DNA from: Mya arenaria
Lineage: Eukaryota > Mollusca > Bivalvia > Myida > Myidae
DNA: 64,000 nucleotides
NCBI RefSeq assembly: GCF_026914265.1
Contig: NC_069131.1
Location: forward strand, 5,092,501 to 5,156,500
Reading direction: 5' to 3'
Part shown: positions 12,901 through 22,200 of the stretch, piece by piece
Position numbering within the stretch: position 1 is the first letter of the stretch
How the letters are laid out: every line of letters begins with the position of its first letter
The notes under the pieces: model-generated
Told to the model about the DNA's origin: nothing
The model's database searches: none
What the model saw: the letters and a program-made list of their open reading frames with translations, nothing else
Position numbers and translations under genes: made by a program

Positions 12901-13409
12901 ATAGGATTAAAATAATAGTAACTCATTTAATCGCAATGAACACAATAAATGCACACCGCTTTCCACACGGGAATTCGTAGAAGAGCTATCATGAACTATG
13001 ACTTAAACGAACCACTTGCAAAGGAATCATAGGAACATGCGAATATATCGTCGAAATACTTCTTATTATGTAATAAACGGAACAAATGAGGAGTCACTTC
13101 CGCATAAGTAAATGCGTCTACATGTCATTAGACTTAGAAGTACATCATGGGTATCTTTATATTGGCTGCAGAGAGATTGATAAGTAAATTACAGTTTACA
13201 CTATATCGTATATCGTACTTAGTCGAAGAGATGACTGTCTGTGATATATAAGTTGATTTAAAAATTACTTAAAGTGAAATATCAACATACAATTAAAGTC
13301 TAAACATGATGATGCACAATATATTATTCAGCTTACCACCGCACAGATAAAATCCGAAGGAAACGAATAATACTATTTTCAAAAAAACTGTTTGAGCCTT
13401 TATCTCCAT
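3862..13409 (-). CDS. gene A: Draper/MEGF10-like EGF-repeat receptor with ITAM-like tail (one nonsense codon)
   Basis: Five-exon minus-strand gene: 13337-13409 (signal peptide), 9319-10794 (EGF-like repeats), 5157-5292 (transmembrane), 4505-4590 (ITAM-like), 3862-3989 (tail and stop). All junctions have GT-AG signals and compatible phases (1,1,2,1), and the summed length of 1899 nt is exactly divisible by three, giving 632 residues. The order of signal peptide, extracellular EGF repeats (roughly residues 25-516), one membrane helix and a cytoplasmic YEDI-x9-YTTL motif is that of Draper, CED-1 and MEGF10, which bind apoptotic cells or microbes and signal through Src/Syk-family kinases. By family knowledge this is an engulfment or scavenger receptor of the plasma membrane. 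Its ligand cannot be read from the sequence. An in-frame TAA at 9860-9862 (codon 336) interrupts the EGF exon, so this may be a recent pseudogene, a null allele or a sequence error. Confidence 0.85.
4505..4590 (-). CDS. gene A exon 4: ITAM-like motif exon
   Basis: This 86-nt exon sits between a TTTTCAG acceptor and a GTATAC donor. It encodes KESKETYEDI followed by SPGRSQDEPYTTL. YEDI and YTTL are separated by nine residues, matching the YxxI/L-x(6-12)-YxxI/L pattern of an ITAM. Both tyrosines and both hydrophobic +3 positions are kept in genes B and D. Confidence 0.88.
5157..5292 (-). CDS. gene A exon 3: transmembrane exon
   Basis: This 136-nt exon (acceptor TTTTAG, donor GTAAAT) encodes a short polar stalk (DGRYQQTEETNSGS), a Gly/Val/Ala-rich membrane helix (VIGGAVGGVLG, then VVALVVVVLVL) and the basic stop-transfer KRKG. 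Polar stalk outside and basic residues inside give a type I orientation. The helix has small-xxx-small spacing that could support dimerisation (inference). Confidence 0.9.
5293..9318 (-). other. intron of gene A between transmembrane and EGF exons
   Basis: A 4.0-kb intron. It holds the 39-bp minisatellite at 6757-7340. The part near 6010-6090 is closely similar to intron sequence of gene B near 21590-21670, both containing 'gatcaatgctgcata', which supports a recent duplication of the whole unit. No other exon was recognised. Confidence 0.6.
6757..7340. repeat. 39-bp minisatellite
   Basis: About 15 tandem copies of a 39-base unit containing 'accatgatcatctttaacg' and 'cctacctaaccagcaag'. Because 39 is divisible by three, one frame stays open over 150 codons and reads as a 13-residue repeat (YLTSKSTMIIFNA). 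That is a consequence of the period, not evidence of a gene. Copies become more diverged towards 7200-7340. Confidence 0.92.
9319..10794 (-). CDS. gene A exon 2: EGF-like repeat exon
   Basis: A single 1476-nt exon (acceptor TTAAG|GT, donor G|GTAAAA) encodes about 490 residues of cysteine-rich EGF-like/laminin-type repeats, with spacings such as C-x3-C-x4-C and the signature CxxGYFGxxC (examples: GCRDGYFGTICDQEC, SGYYGHQC). It starts and ends in phase 1, so it is a symmetrical module. The frame is open on both sides of a single TAA at 9860-9862, inside a CN-M-stop-C motif where the family has CNxTC or a similar residue. Shorter frames in other phases here are shadows. Confidence 0.9.
10795..13336 (-). 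other. intron 1 of gene A
   Basis: AT-rich intron between the signal-peptide and EGF exons. A 130-codon open frame on the minus strand near 11659-12051 has no recognisable domain and no supporting splice context, so it is not called. Confidence 0.6.
13337..13409 (-). CDS. gene A exon 1: start codon and signal peptide
   Basis: ATG at 13407-13409 is followed by a 24-codon hydrophobic leader (MEIKAQTVFLK, then IVLFVSFGFYLCG) ending at a GTAAGC donor in phase 1. The 73-nt coding length matches the first exons of genes B and C exactly, which supports this start. No other in-frame start is needed. Confidence 0.85.
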
Positions 13410-13461
13410 TATTCAGCTTTAAACTTAACACACTTTATATAATTTATACGTCCACACAGTT

Positions 13462-13500
13462 AAATTCAAACCAGGAAGTTCGCTACAGCGTAGTTTAACA
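13462..13500 (-). promoter_or_regulatory. putative conserved 5' flank of gene A with GGAA core
   Basis: About 60 bases upstream of the start codon, the plus strand reads 'aaaccaggaagttcgctaca'. Gene B carries 'aaaccaggaagttcg' about 110 bases upstream of its ATG. The CCAGGAAGT core resembles an ETS-family site. Conservation of non-coding sequence next to the first exon is seen directly; promoter function is inference. Confidence 0.35.
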
Positions 13501-14149
13501 TTAATGGTGCGGTAGGCAATTCATTGATCCTAAATACTGGTTTGGTAAACGATACGCTTTAGTGATATTTACAATAATTTAAAGTTTTTGCAGCTATCAT
13601 TTGGTCTTGTATTACAAATATACACCGACAAGTCCTTATGTTCGACATGAGGCGTTAAAATTAATTAGTGCAATGGCTTGTTCTATGTGTTTTGTGCACA
13701 GTTCTAATCCTGAAACGTCTGATTTGGGGCAGCTACGGCAGTGGTTTACTTTCATGTACAGCATCGGAGGGTTAATCATCTAAATACTCCCGGTATTATA
13801 TTGCGGCAAATTAATATGTCGACCAGACCCCAAACCAGCAACGTAGCGTGTTAAAACAAAGCAATTAAGTGGGGGTGAGCAACGCCTGGACCAACAGTGG
13901 ATGCCCTGACGATCCCAGCAACGTTAAAACTAAAACTTTCAACAATCAGTATGTGACTAATAGCATTTCAAATTCAAAAAAGAGGCGCATACCTACTGCC
14001 CCCGTGTCATAAAAGCCACCCACAGCAAGGCTTGTTACATGCAAAGACTGTGAATTGAAGAAGGGCGCCCAGGAAATATTCAGCATACATTTCTCCGCAA
14101 CTAATTAGCCGCAAATAGTGACTGTTGACGAACACGCGGAACAACGCGA
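13501..14149. other. intergenic sequence between gene A and the LINE relic
   Basis: No exon or complete repeat was recognised. Stretches near 13800-14120 are less AT-rich and may belong to the decayed 5' part of the adjacent retrotransposon. Confidence 0.3.
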
Positions 14150-15300
14150 AGATATTATACAACAAAAGATGGTGATGGCTTACATTATGCGGCTGAGCTT
14201 GATTAAAATTTATCCTGGAAGCTGCTGAGAAACAAAAGAAGTATAACGCCAGATAATTGCAGTGAGATGATAGTTAAAATGATATCATATTCGGATGAAA
14301 ATCTCATCAACGTTTGCAAACGCTATTTTATGAAAGCATTTATGCCGAATAATGATTTAATTACAGTGGAAGGGCTAAGACAGATATTTAAATAACTGTG
14401 ATCAAAATAAAGATATTTATTACTGGACTACTACGCTGAGCAGGTACAGTGTGCGATCAAGTCATTAAAGTGGGTTAAAAGCCCGGGAATAGAACAAATT
14501 TTGAATAAGAATGAGTGCATGGCGGCGAGGGTATGTTATCTGCTCTACTTAATTTCATTCGGGAACAGGATAAGTATCCTGCTAATTGCAAAGCCAGTTT
14601 ACTAATCCCGCTTAACAGTCAAGATGAAATTTAAAACCCAACCGCGTATCGATAGACCTGTATTTAGTTTAATAATGGAAAGGGTCTATATAACCTTTCA
14701 TCGGCATTATTTGATTTAAACCTAAACAAATGCATCATTGATTTATTGGAAGCAATAGCAATATTTAAATCCGTCATACCAGGAGGAATGTTGTCAACTG
14801 TATATAACAGTCTATTAACTGGATCATAACAACCTAGGGTGCTCTGTACTTTTAACCATGGGAGTTAATTCCTCTTTTGCAGATGATATTTTACTTGTAT
14901 CGTTATCTCCCTTACAACTTGCAATGCATGGTTAAATTAGTGTATCACAAGTGTAATGAGTGGAAAATGGACAATTACGGTTAAAGAAATTGACCATTAT
15001 AATATAAGCAAAATGCGAAAAGTACCGATAGTCAGTAGTTTATATTGGGACACATTTCTCGAGCGGACAATTAACGCAAACCATCAGGGCAAGACTCGAA
15101 TATAAGATACAAGATTAATATTATGCAGTATTAAGAAAAGTTGTCAAAAAGCAAAACAAGCATTTTTGTCTTTGTCATCACAAGGCTTCAACTTGATGGC
15201 ATAATCCACTTGCATCCACTTATTTCAACAGTATCGAACTGTTGAATAATATATCTGACCATGAATTTTTAATATCGATCACATTGTTTTTGTCAAAACG
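14150..15300 (+). mobile_element. relic of a non-LTR (LINE-type) retrotransposon, reverse transcriptase region
   Basis: Near 14876-14910 the plus strand encodes FADDILLVSLSPLQL, the catalytic FADD box and following strand of a LINE reverse transcriptase. Shortly after, in another frame, it reads EWKMDNYG, resembling the usual 'W-x-M-x-x-N' segment. Upstream pieces such as the 'cccgggaatagaacaaattt' stretch resemble the 'SPGID' region. Frames are broken by many stops and indels, so this is a dead fragment. The subclass (CR1, RTE, L2) cannot be decided. Confidence 0.6.
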
Positions 15301-15931
15301 ATACAAGGTTTTCATATAAGAGCGAAAGTTGGATGTATGCACTTTATTTCCGAATGTTGTTATTACAGCAAATGTTATTCCTACATACACTGTTGTCATA
15401 ACATATATTTTTACCAGATAAATGCAAACCTCTGTGTACGTTTGGGTGGCCGAAATTTCTGCTCCCTACGTCATTTCTTATCAACTGCCTTCGACGTCAA
15501 CATATTCCCAGTCGACGGCATTTGCTCACTTCGCCAGTTTTGATTTATGTCACGTCGCTGTTATTTGTACTTCAGTATTGTTACCCTTGTAATCGTCGCT
15601 ATTACCGCTCTTGTCAACTAGTACCGACTACCCGTCCCGTCGCTGTAAGTTGATATCCCGCCAATATTCGCGCAGCCCATGTTTCCGCCGCGGTATATTA
15701 TAAGATGTGTACGAATATTATCAACATATCAGCAACGCCCCAATGTAGCCTACCACCACCCCGACAGAACGGTGTGGCGTGGCACAAATGTAAAACGATT
15801 TCAATTTTCCAATTGAACTGATTATTTTGTATTTTTACTTAAGTATATGAGTTTGTTACAGGGTCGTATCGTTGTGATAGTTTGTGATAAGTGTATGTCA
15901 TACTGATATGTTAAACTACCTCAATATACCC

Positions 15932-16395
15932 AATGTGGATCCAACTGCCTTGACCATGACATCAGCGCGGCGTTATGATCATGCCGTCAGTGCGATGCCG
16001 GCTTCTATTCAAGCGGATTTCATTGTATACAATATATAGAATGTGCCAAGCATGGTCTAATCCGTTACATTGTGACACATGCCTAACCAGATGGGTTTGA
16101 GGGTGATATCTGTAGTGCAAGATGAGCAGATAGGTTTGTTGATGGAAAGGCACTTGTGAATCTCCGACTTGGTGATATCGGTCAATGTGTACGCAAACAC
16201 GGCTCTTTTGGGGCTTCAAATGTGGCAATCATTGTTCCGATTGTACTTATAACACGTCATACTCATTGTATGAAACTGGAAAGGTCGGTAGTGCGTGTGG
16301 ATTTGATTGTCAATGGGGTAGGCAATGTAGAATGTGAATGTGATTTTGTAACAGGAGTGTGTCGCGAGTGTGGACCAGACTGTATTAGCCGAATT
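15932..16395 (+). pseudogene. inverted relic of the receptor EGF exon
   Basis: The plus strand here aligns along its length with the 5' half of the gene A EGF exon, which lies on the minus strand. Compare 'ggatccaactgccttgacc' here with 'cgattccaactgcactgac' in A, 'gatcatgccgtcagtgcga' with 'gatcatgccgtaactgccg', and 'gagtgtggaccagactgt' with 'gcttgtggaacagactgt'. Stops (a TGA in the first repeat) and indels break the frame. It is a dead copy in opposite orientation between genes A and B. Confidence 0.82.
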
Positions 16396-16874
16396 CAGAA
16401 CAACCACTCTCACTTGCACTCATTGAGTTAATCCTCTGTAATCCCATAACGGTTCAGATATTTTCGAGTGAAAGGTATATGCGTATTCACAGGTGTGAGT
16501 GAGACTCCAGTGGTTTGCGTGAGTGGGACATTTGTGAGTGCTCGGCTAGGCCACTTGAACCGCCCTTGAGGATTGGTTGTGAATACGAATTGAATGAGTG
16601 TGAGTGATGAATGTACATGACAAGTAGAAAAGATGGAATATATCAGATATTTGGAACAAATATGGGACATCCTCATTCCCAGACAATATTTAAGAGACTT
16701 TAACTGGGATAATCCATTGAAGTACATGTAACGTGGACTTCTATAAAAAATCAAATTTTCAAAGGATTTACCAATCACATATTTGTTTTGTTTCGTGCTG
16801 ATCTTGAACGCCCATCAAACTTGATGGTTGGAATTCATCGATGGCTGCAATAAAAGGCAGCTTTATGTACGTAA

Positions 16875-17309
16875 AGTTAGCGGCCTAGCGGCGTGAAACA
16901 AGCGGCCTAGCGACGTGAAGTTAGCGGCCTTGCGGCCTAGCGGCATGAAGTGGGCAGCCTAGCTGCCCTAGCTGCCTAAATTTCTTCTCTATCTCAAAGT
17001 TATTGTTCATGTGTTTAATTGGAAACTAATGATAAATCAATGTGTTTTATTCATACATTATTATAGCGGCCTTATATTATTTTCTATTTCATAGCATCTT
17101 TTATTAGTTTTCTTCTAAAACAATGTTAAATCATTGTTTTTATGCAAAATTCATTACTCTGGGGCGATTATTAACATTTGTTTCAAAAAGACAATCAAGC
17201 AATCCAGCGGCATAGCGGCGTGAATGTAGCGGCCTGGCGGCCTAAAACAATTTTAGGCAGCGGGGGCGCCAGGCCGCGAACTTCATGCCGCTATGCCGCT
17301 AACTTCACG
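16875..17309. mobile_element. GC-rich foldback element
   Basis: The left part contains repeated 'gcggcctagcggcgtgaa' blocks. The right part ends in their inverse ('cttcatgccgctatgccgct' followed by 'aacttcac'). The arms are GC-rich islands around an AT-rich middle, as in foldback or MITE-type elements with subterminal repeats. No transposase is encoded. Confidence 0.6.
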
Positions 17310-17393
17310 TGTACATGGTTTACGCAACATGTTCATTTCAGACCTTGGTCAGAGAATTTATAAGTATTTTCCATCCTACAGTCAGTTGGATTA

Positions 17394-17425
17394 TAATTAT
17401 CATTATTATTGTTATTATTATTATA

Positions 17426-17501
<76 letters not shown>
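17394..17501. repeat. (ATT)n microsatellite
   Basis: About 100 bases of nearly pure ATT/TTA trinucleotide repeat. It yields poly-Tyr and poly-Ile frames that are not genes. Confidence 0.95.
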
Positions 17502-17502
<1 letters not shown>

Positions 17503-17722
17503 ATACCCATCATAAATCCACACGAAATACATATCGCAAAATACGGTAGTCCTTATTCCACTACAGTGCAATACGGCCATATTCCACTCTTGTGACGTCA
17601 CGTCATAACAAGTATCGTTGCGCGATGTTAAAATGACATCATAAAACAAAATAGTGCGTCGTTAAAATGACATTTATTATTTTATTGTTTTTGGCTTTTA
17701 AGTGATCTAACCAGTAATGTAT

Positions 17723-17875
17723 ATAATAAAAGGGTTATAAGTACTGCGTTTTGATCCGGAATTCGACTCTCGTGGATTTTTGCAGATTTTGATTTCACTC
17801 GGCTTACGCCTCGTGCAAAAATCCACTCGAGTCGAATACAACCTCCCGGATCAAAACGCAGAACTAATAACCCTA

Positions 17876-17882
<7 letters not shown>
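17723..17882. mobile_element. hairpin MITE
   Basis: About 160 bases forming a long inverted repeat. The left arm 'gtactgcgttttgatccgg' pairs with the right arm 'ccggatcaaaacgcagaact', and 'gtggatttttgca' pairs with 'tgcaaaaatccac'. The outer arms continue as 'aaaagggttat' and 'ataaccctatttt'. No coding capacity. The right end runs directly into a (TTA)n tract. Confidence 0.75.

Positions 17883-17930
<48 letters not shown>
17876..17930. repeat. (TTA)n microsatellite
   Basis: Pure TTA trinucleotide tract abutting the hairpin element. Confidence 0.95.
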
Positions 17931-18109
17931 GTCATCATCTAGTTTCCCTACATTTCTTAGGTTGCTTTTACTCCGAGGTGTAATTTTCCTATAAGAAGTA
18001 GATTCATTCGCTTATTCTATGTGCTATTTTTTATTAAGTGTTTTCACCTTTTATCTTTTATTTTCAAACGCTAAGACCGCTTTATGCAGACTACAAAAAC
18101 AAGATTATA

Positions 18110-18850
18110 TACAATTTGTTCAGTGATTATTTGGTTTGTATAAAGTATGTTTGTTAAACTACTATACGGTTTGTGCAGTGTATGTTTAATGTGTTCAGTG
18201 TCAGTTTGTTTATTTCAGTGGGAGTTTCAGTGTGTGTATAGTTTAGGTTGTTCAATGTCAGTTGGAGTTTCAGTGTGTTTATGGTTTAGTCTGTTCAATG
18301 GCGGGTGGGATTTCAGTGCCTGTTTGACCTTTTGTTCAGCGTATGTTCTGTTTTCCAAGTGTATGAATAGTTTTGGTTTGTTCAGTGTTTGTATTGTTTG
18401 TTCAGATACCGAAATGTTTGATAAGGATCAGTTAAAGTTCGTTCATATTTTGACTGGTTCATTGATTTTCTCTTTATTTTGTTAATTGCATATTTGGTTT
18501 GTTTACTGTAATGTCTGTTCGGTGATTTAGTTGCTGATGTTTAATGAATGTTCGGTGACTGTTTGGTTTGTTCAGTGACTGTTTGGTTTGATCAGTGGCG
18601 CTCTTTGTTTTGTTCAGTGTGTGTTTCGTCTGTTCGGTGTCTGTTTTGTTTGTTTACTGGATGTTTGGTTTGTTCAGTGACTGTTTGGTTTGTTCAGTGT
18701 ATGTTTGGTTTGATCAGTGGCGCTCCTTGTTTTGTTCAGTATCTGTTTAGTTTGTTAATTGTCTATATGTGTTTGGTCTGTTTGGTGTTTACACTGTTTG
18801 CACAGTGTCTGTACGGTACGTTCATTGTATTTTGTGTTTGTACAGAGTAG
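18110..18850. repeat. degenerate TTTGGTTTGTTCAGTG minisatellite, block 4 (3' of gene B)
   Basis: The same unit as in the first 3.4 kb, here with some near-perfect copies around 18555-18760 and a higher-order duplication: the 'gatcagtggcgctc' phrase occurs at about 18591 and 18713. It ends about 300 bases beyond the stop codon of gene B. Confidence 0.85.
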
Positions 18851-19155
18851 TTACAGCCTCGGCCTTTGATCGATTAAAAAAGATCGCTTAAGTGTTTTAC
18901 ATTAAAAAGACAGAATTTAATTACGATCCCATTATATTTATAGGAAATATCTTTTAGACTTACAGAACTATTTTGATGACTCGATAAATCGATACATTTG
19001 ATAATTTAACTGTATAGTTTACATGGATACCCTTATAATGCAATAAAAAACTTAGCCGTACATAGCGATGATATACAAACACGCATTTGTGAACATATAC
19101 ACCACCGACAACATACTATAAAAGTCTTCTATTATCAACTAGTTTATGTACATAG

Positions 19156-19283
19156 TCATGTCCTTAGCACATGTTCCCCGACATGCTTGTAGTAAGCCGT
19201 CGCGTCATTGTAGTAGACTCTGTTGTCTTTACCTTCAATGGTCAACTCGGACCTGGGCTCGGAATCGGGTATTTCATTCTCGG
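19156..19283 (-). CDS. gene B exon 5: tyrosine-rich tail and stop
   Basis: 128 nt from a TTACAG acceptor to TGA at 19156-19158, encoding ENEIPDSEPRSELTIEG, then VYYNDATAYYKHVGEHV. Compared with A and D, the last motif is YKHV instead of YKNV, so the pYxN pattern is lost in this copy. Confidence 0.88.
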
Positions 19284-22200
19284 CTGTAACAATAATAATT
19301 ATTATTATTGACTTAACATCTTATACAATTAATTCGAACAAATCGAAAATGGGACAGCATATACTTATTCTTGCTCTTTAATACATTTCTATCAACACAA
19401 ATAGTAATGAATTTGTTCAATGCTTATTTTTATCGTGTTTACTTTTATGGAGGAAATTTTTAATCTTATAGGGACTAGACACCAGAAATCCGAAAATACA
19501 GTATTTTCTCAAAAAAATTGCCAATATTAGTCAGTAGTAACAAATTTATTGGGACTTATGTGGTAGACAACCACAGTAAATTTCGAATTGGAAAAATGCG
19601 CAGTTTTTTTGAAAGATGCGTGTGTCGTATACGATGTGATACATCAGTAAGCAACAATAAATGCGTTGCCCACAGCCTTTCGTGTCAATTTTATGTACGT
19701 TTTAGATAATTGTCTTTTCTCTTGCATTTTTTTTGCAATTGTATCATCTGGTGTCTAGTCCATTCAAATAGAATCAATATTTTACTGTCCAAAACTGTTT
19801 GTTATACCATTTCTGCCATTTAAAACTTTATGAAAGATGTAGGCGTAAAATGAGCACCTTTATATAACAGATGTATCTGAAAACGTACTATTAAATGTTC
19901 TTCTGAAACGTGCGGCATTCGAATGCACGATTTGAAATGAACAAGGAAACTCAACTGTAGTAACAGTTAGCACTGCGTTTTTAATTGTTCATATAGTAAT
20001 GAAAACAATGTCGTAATTGTAAAACTTATTATGATATCTTAACTGAACACTGTACAATATAACAAAAATACAAGGAACAAAATGTGCATACCCGTGTATG
20101 CCACTGCCAATGTTGTGTACGGTTTATCTTGGCATATTCTTGGAGAAATATCTTCATAAGTCTTCCTGCTCTTCTTCCTGTATACAAAATGAACATGCAT
20201 ACGTTGAACTATCAAATGAAGAGGCATTCCAGATAGGTTCCTTCATTTGATTAAATTTAAGAACGTTATAATACATAGAAGGGTATTTAGACCAGTGCAA
20301 CCCTTCTAATTACCCAATCAGCTTATGACTAATCTGTCGGCAATAAGATAGCTTTATTTTAAAAAGTATTTATTAGTTTGATGTTAATATATCAGTATAT
20401 TACAAGTATACAGGAATAAAAAGATTGTTCTAAAGTTCTACAGATTCAATAAGCCTGGAACCAAAACAATGTTGACAAATTTCGCCGCCATAAGTTATTT
20501 ACTTTTATAATTAGAGTTACCGACGATTTGTTTGTCAATTGATATCAATGGATAATGATTAACTCACAACGGCTTAATTAAACATATCATTAGAAAGATG
20601 TTTTACACACATGCAGTTTATTACAAGAACTTAATAAGAACAAGCTTAAATAAACTTAAAAAAGGCACACTGATTTTTTAAATTCTACGAACAATATGTT
20701 TTTGATTCTCTGTCGCGTTTACGTTAGGTTTGGAGCGTTTATAATAAAGATAACTTCACCAAAGAATCCCCTTTCTCTTCAATACCAGGACAACCACCAC
20801 TAGCGCTACAACAGCACACGGGCCAAGCACACCACCAACCGCTCCACCGATCACAGAACCAGCTTTAGATTCTTCAGTTTGTTGGTTATGGCCGTCTTAA
20901 ATTGCATGATTAAATAATTATTTATCTTAAATGAGACGCTTTATTAACATTTCCTTAAACAACGTGATCATCGACAGCCGCAAAGGAAGCGTTATTATTG
21001 AATTATTACTACAGCTGTTCAATACCTACCAGTCTAGTCTTATTCGAATGTGTTTAAACTGAGTAAAACAACGCCCTCTGCTGTTCTGGTAACTTGATAT
21101 TCTACTGGTAATAATGTTTCCTTTTGCCTTATATTCTTTTGAATAAATTTCTTAAACCTCATTTAAAATTGACTTTAACAAGGGAACATTAAACCGGATT
21201 TTAGTAAAATCAACAACAGTCTTTTGCATGAGAATTGAGCAATGCTTCAATTTACAATTATACATTTGTGCTAACCTCATATGTGAACCATTGTCACAAA
21301 GATATTTCGTCAAAACGTGATTTTTTTAAAATATTTATATTCTGTATTCGCGTTTGAATCAAAATGAAGTATCGGGTCTTTATTTCTGAAAGGGAGCTTG
21401 ATGTGTTTTGAAAGCACATTTAGAACAATGAACGGTTTAAAAAATACAATGCATTTTTGCAAACAGTTGTTAAAGATCAAAGTTGCACAGTTATCTCTTC
21501 AAAACATGAATAAATAAAAAAGTTAAAAAAAATTACGGGTTAAATCTGTCCTGTATTTAGAGCATAGTGCGTGTTTAACGTACTTAAAACACTGAGCACC
21601 GCTATTAGAGATAATGCATTTGTACAAACGTTCTGCGTAGATCAATGCTGCATAGCTAATTCGTCAAACGCTTTACAATAGGAACAAAGGACATTTGACC
21701 GTTTATTTACGCTTTTTGCGTTTGAATTAAGAATAAAATTTCCTTATTCCATATTCGGTGCCTGGTGTGTTTTATAAGCACTTTAGAACTAAGTAGCGCT
21801 TGAATAGACAATGCGTTTATGCAAGCTATTTGTTTAGACAAATTTCCATAGATATTTCGGTAAAAAAGAAGTTAAAACAAAAGAATGTAGCTCCTTAATC
21901 CTTATTGAACTTTTTCTTTTTCATTCCTTAAGATTAATGGCATAACTATTTGTTTAGAGTTTAAAGAGATTTCATGTTCACTTTCGATACCATATTTCGA
22001 ATAATGAATAAGGAACCAGTTCATTTCTCCTTTCTAGTTTTTATTGTATTTGACTCTACCCGACAGAAATTCAAACAGCTGTTAGAAATATGCTGTAATA
22101 GATTGTTGGAACACTTTAAATACATTACAACGTTTGTACGTGTGAACATTGTAGTATTCCATATATTACCTAAATGCGTTTTGAAAGACCAAAAATACTA

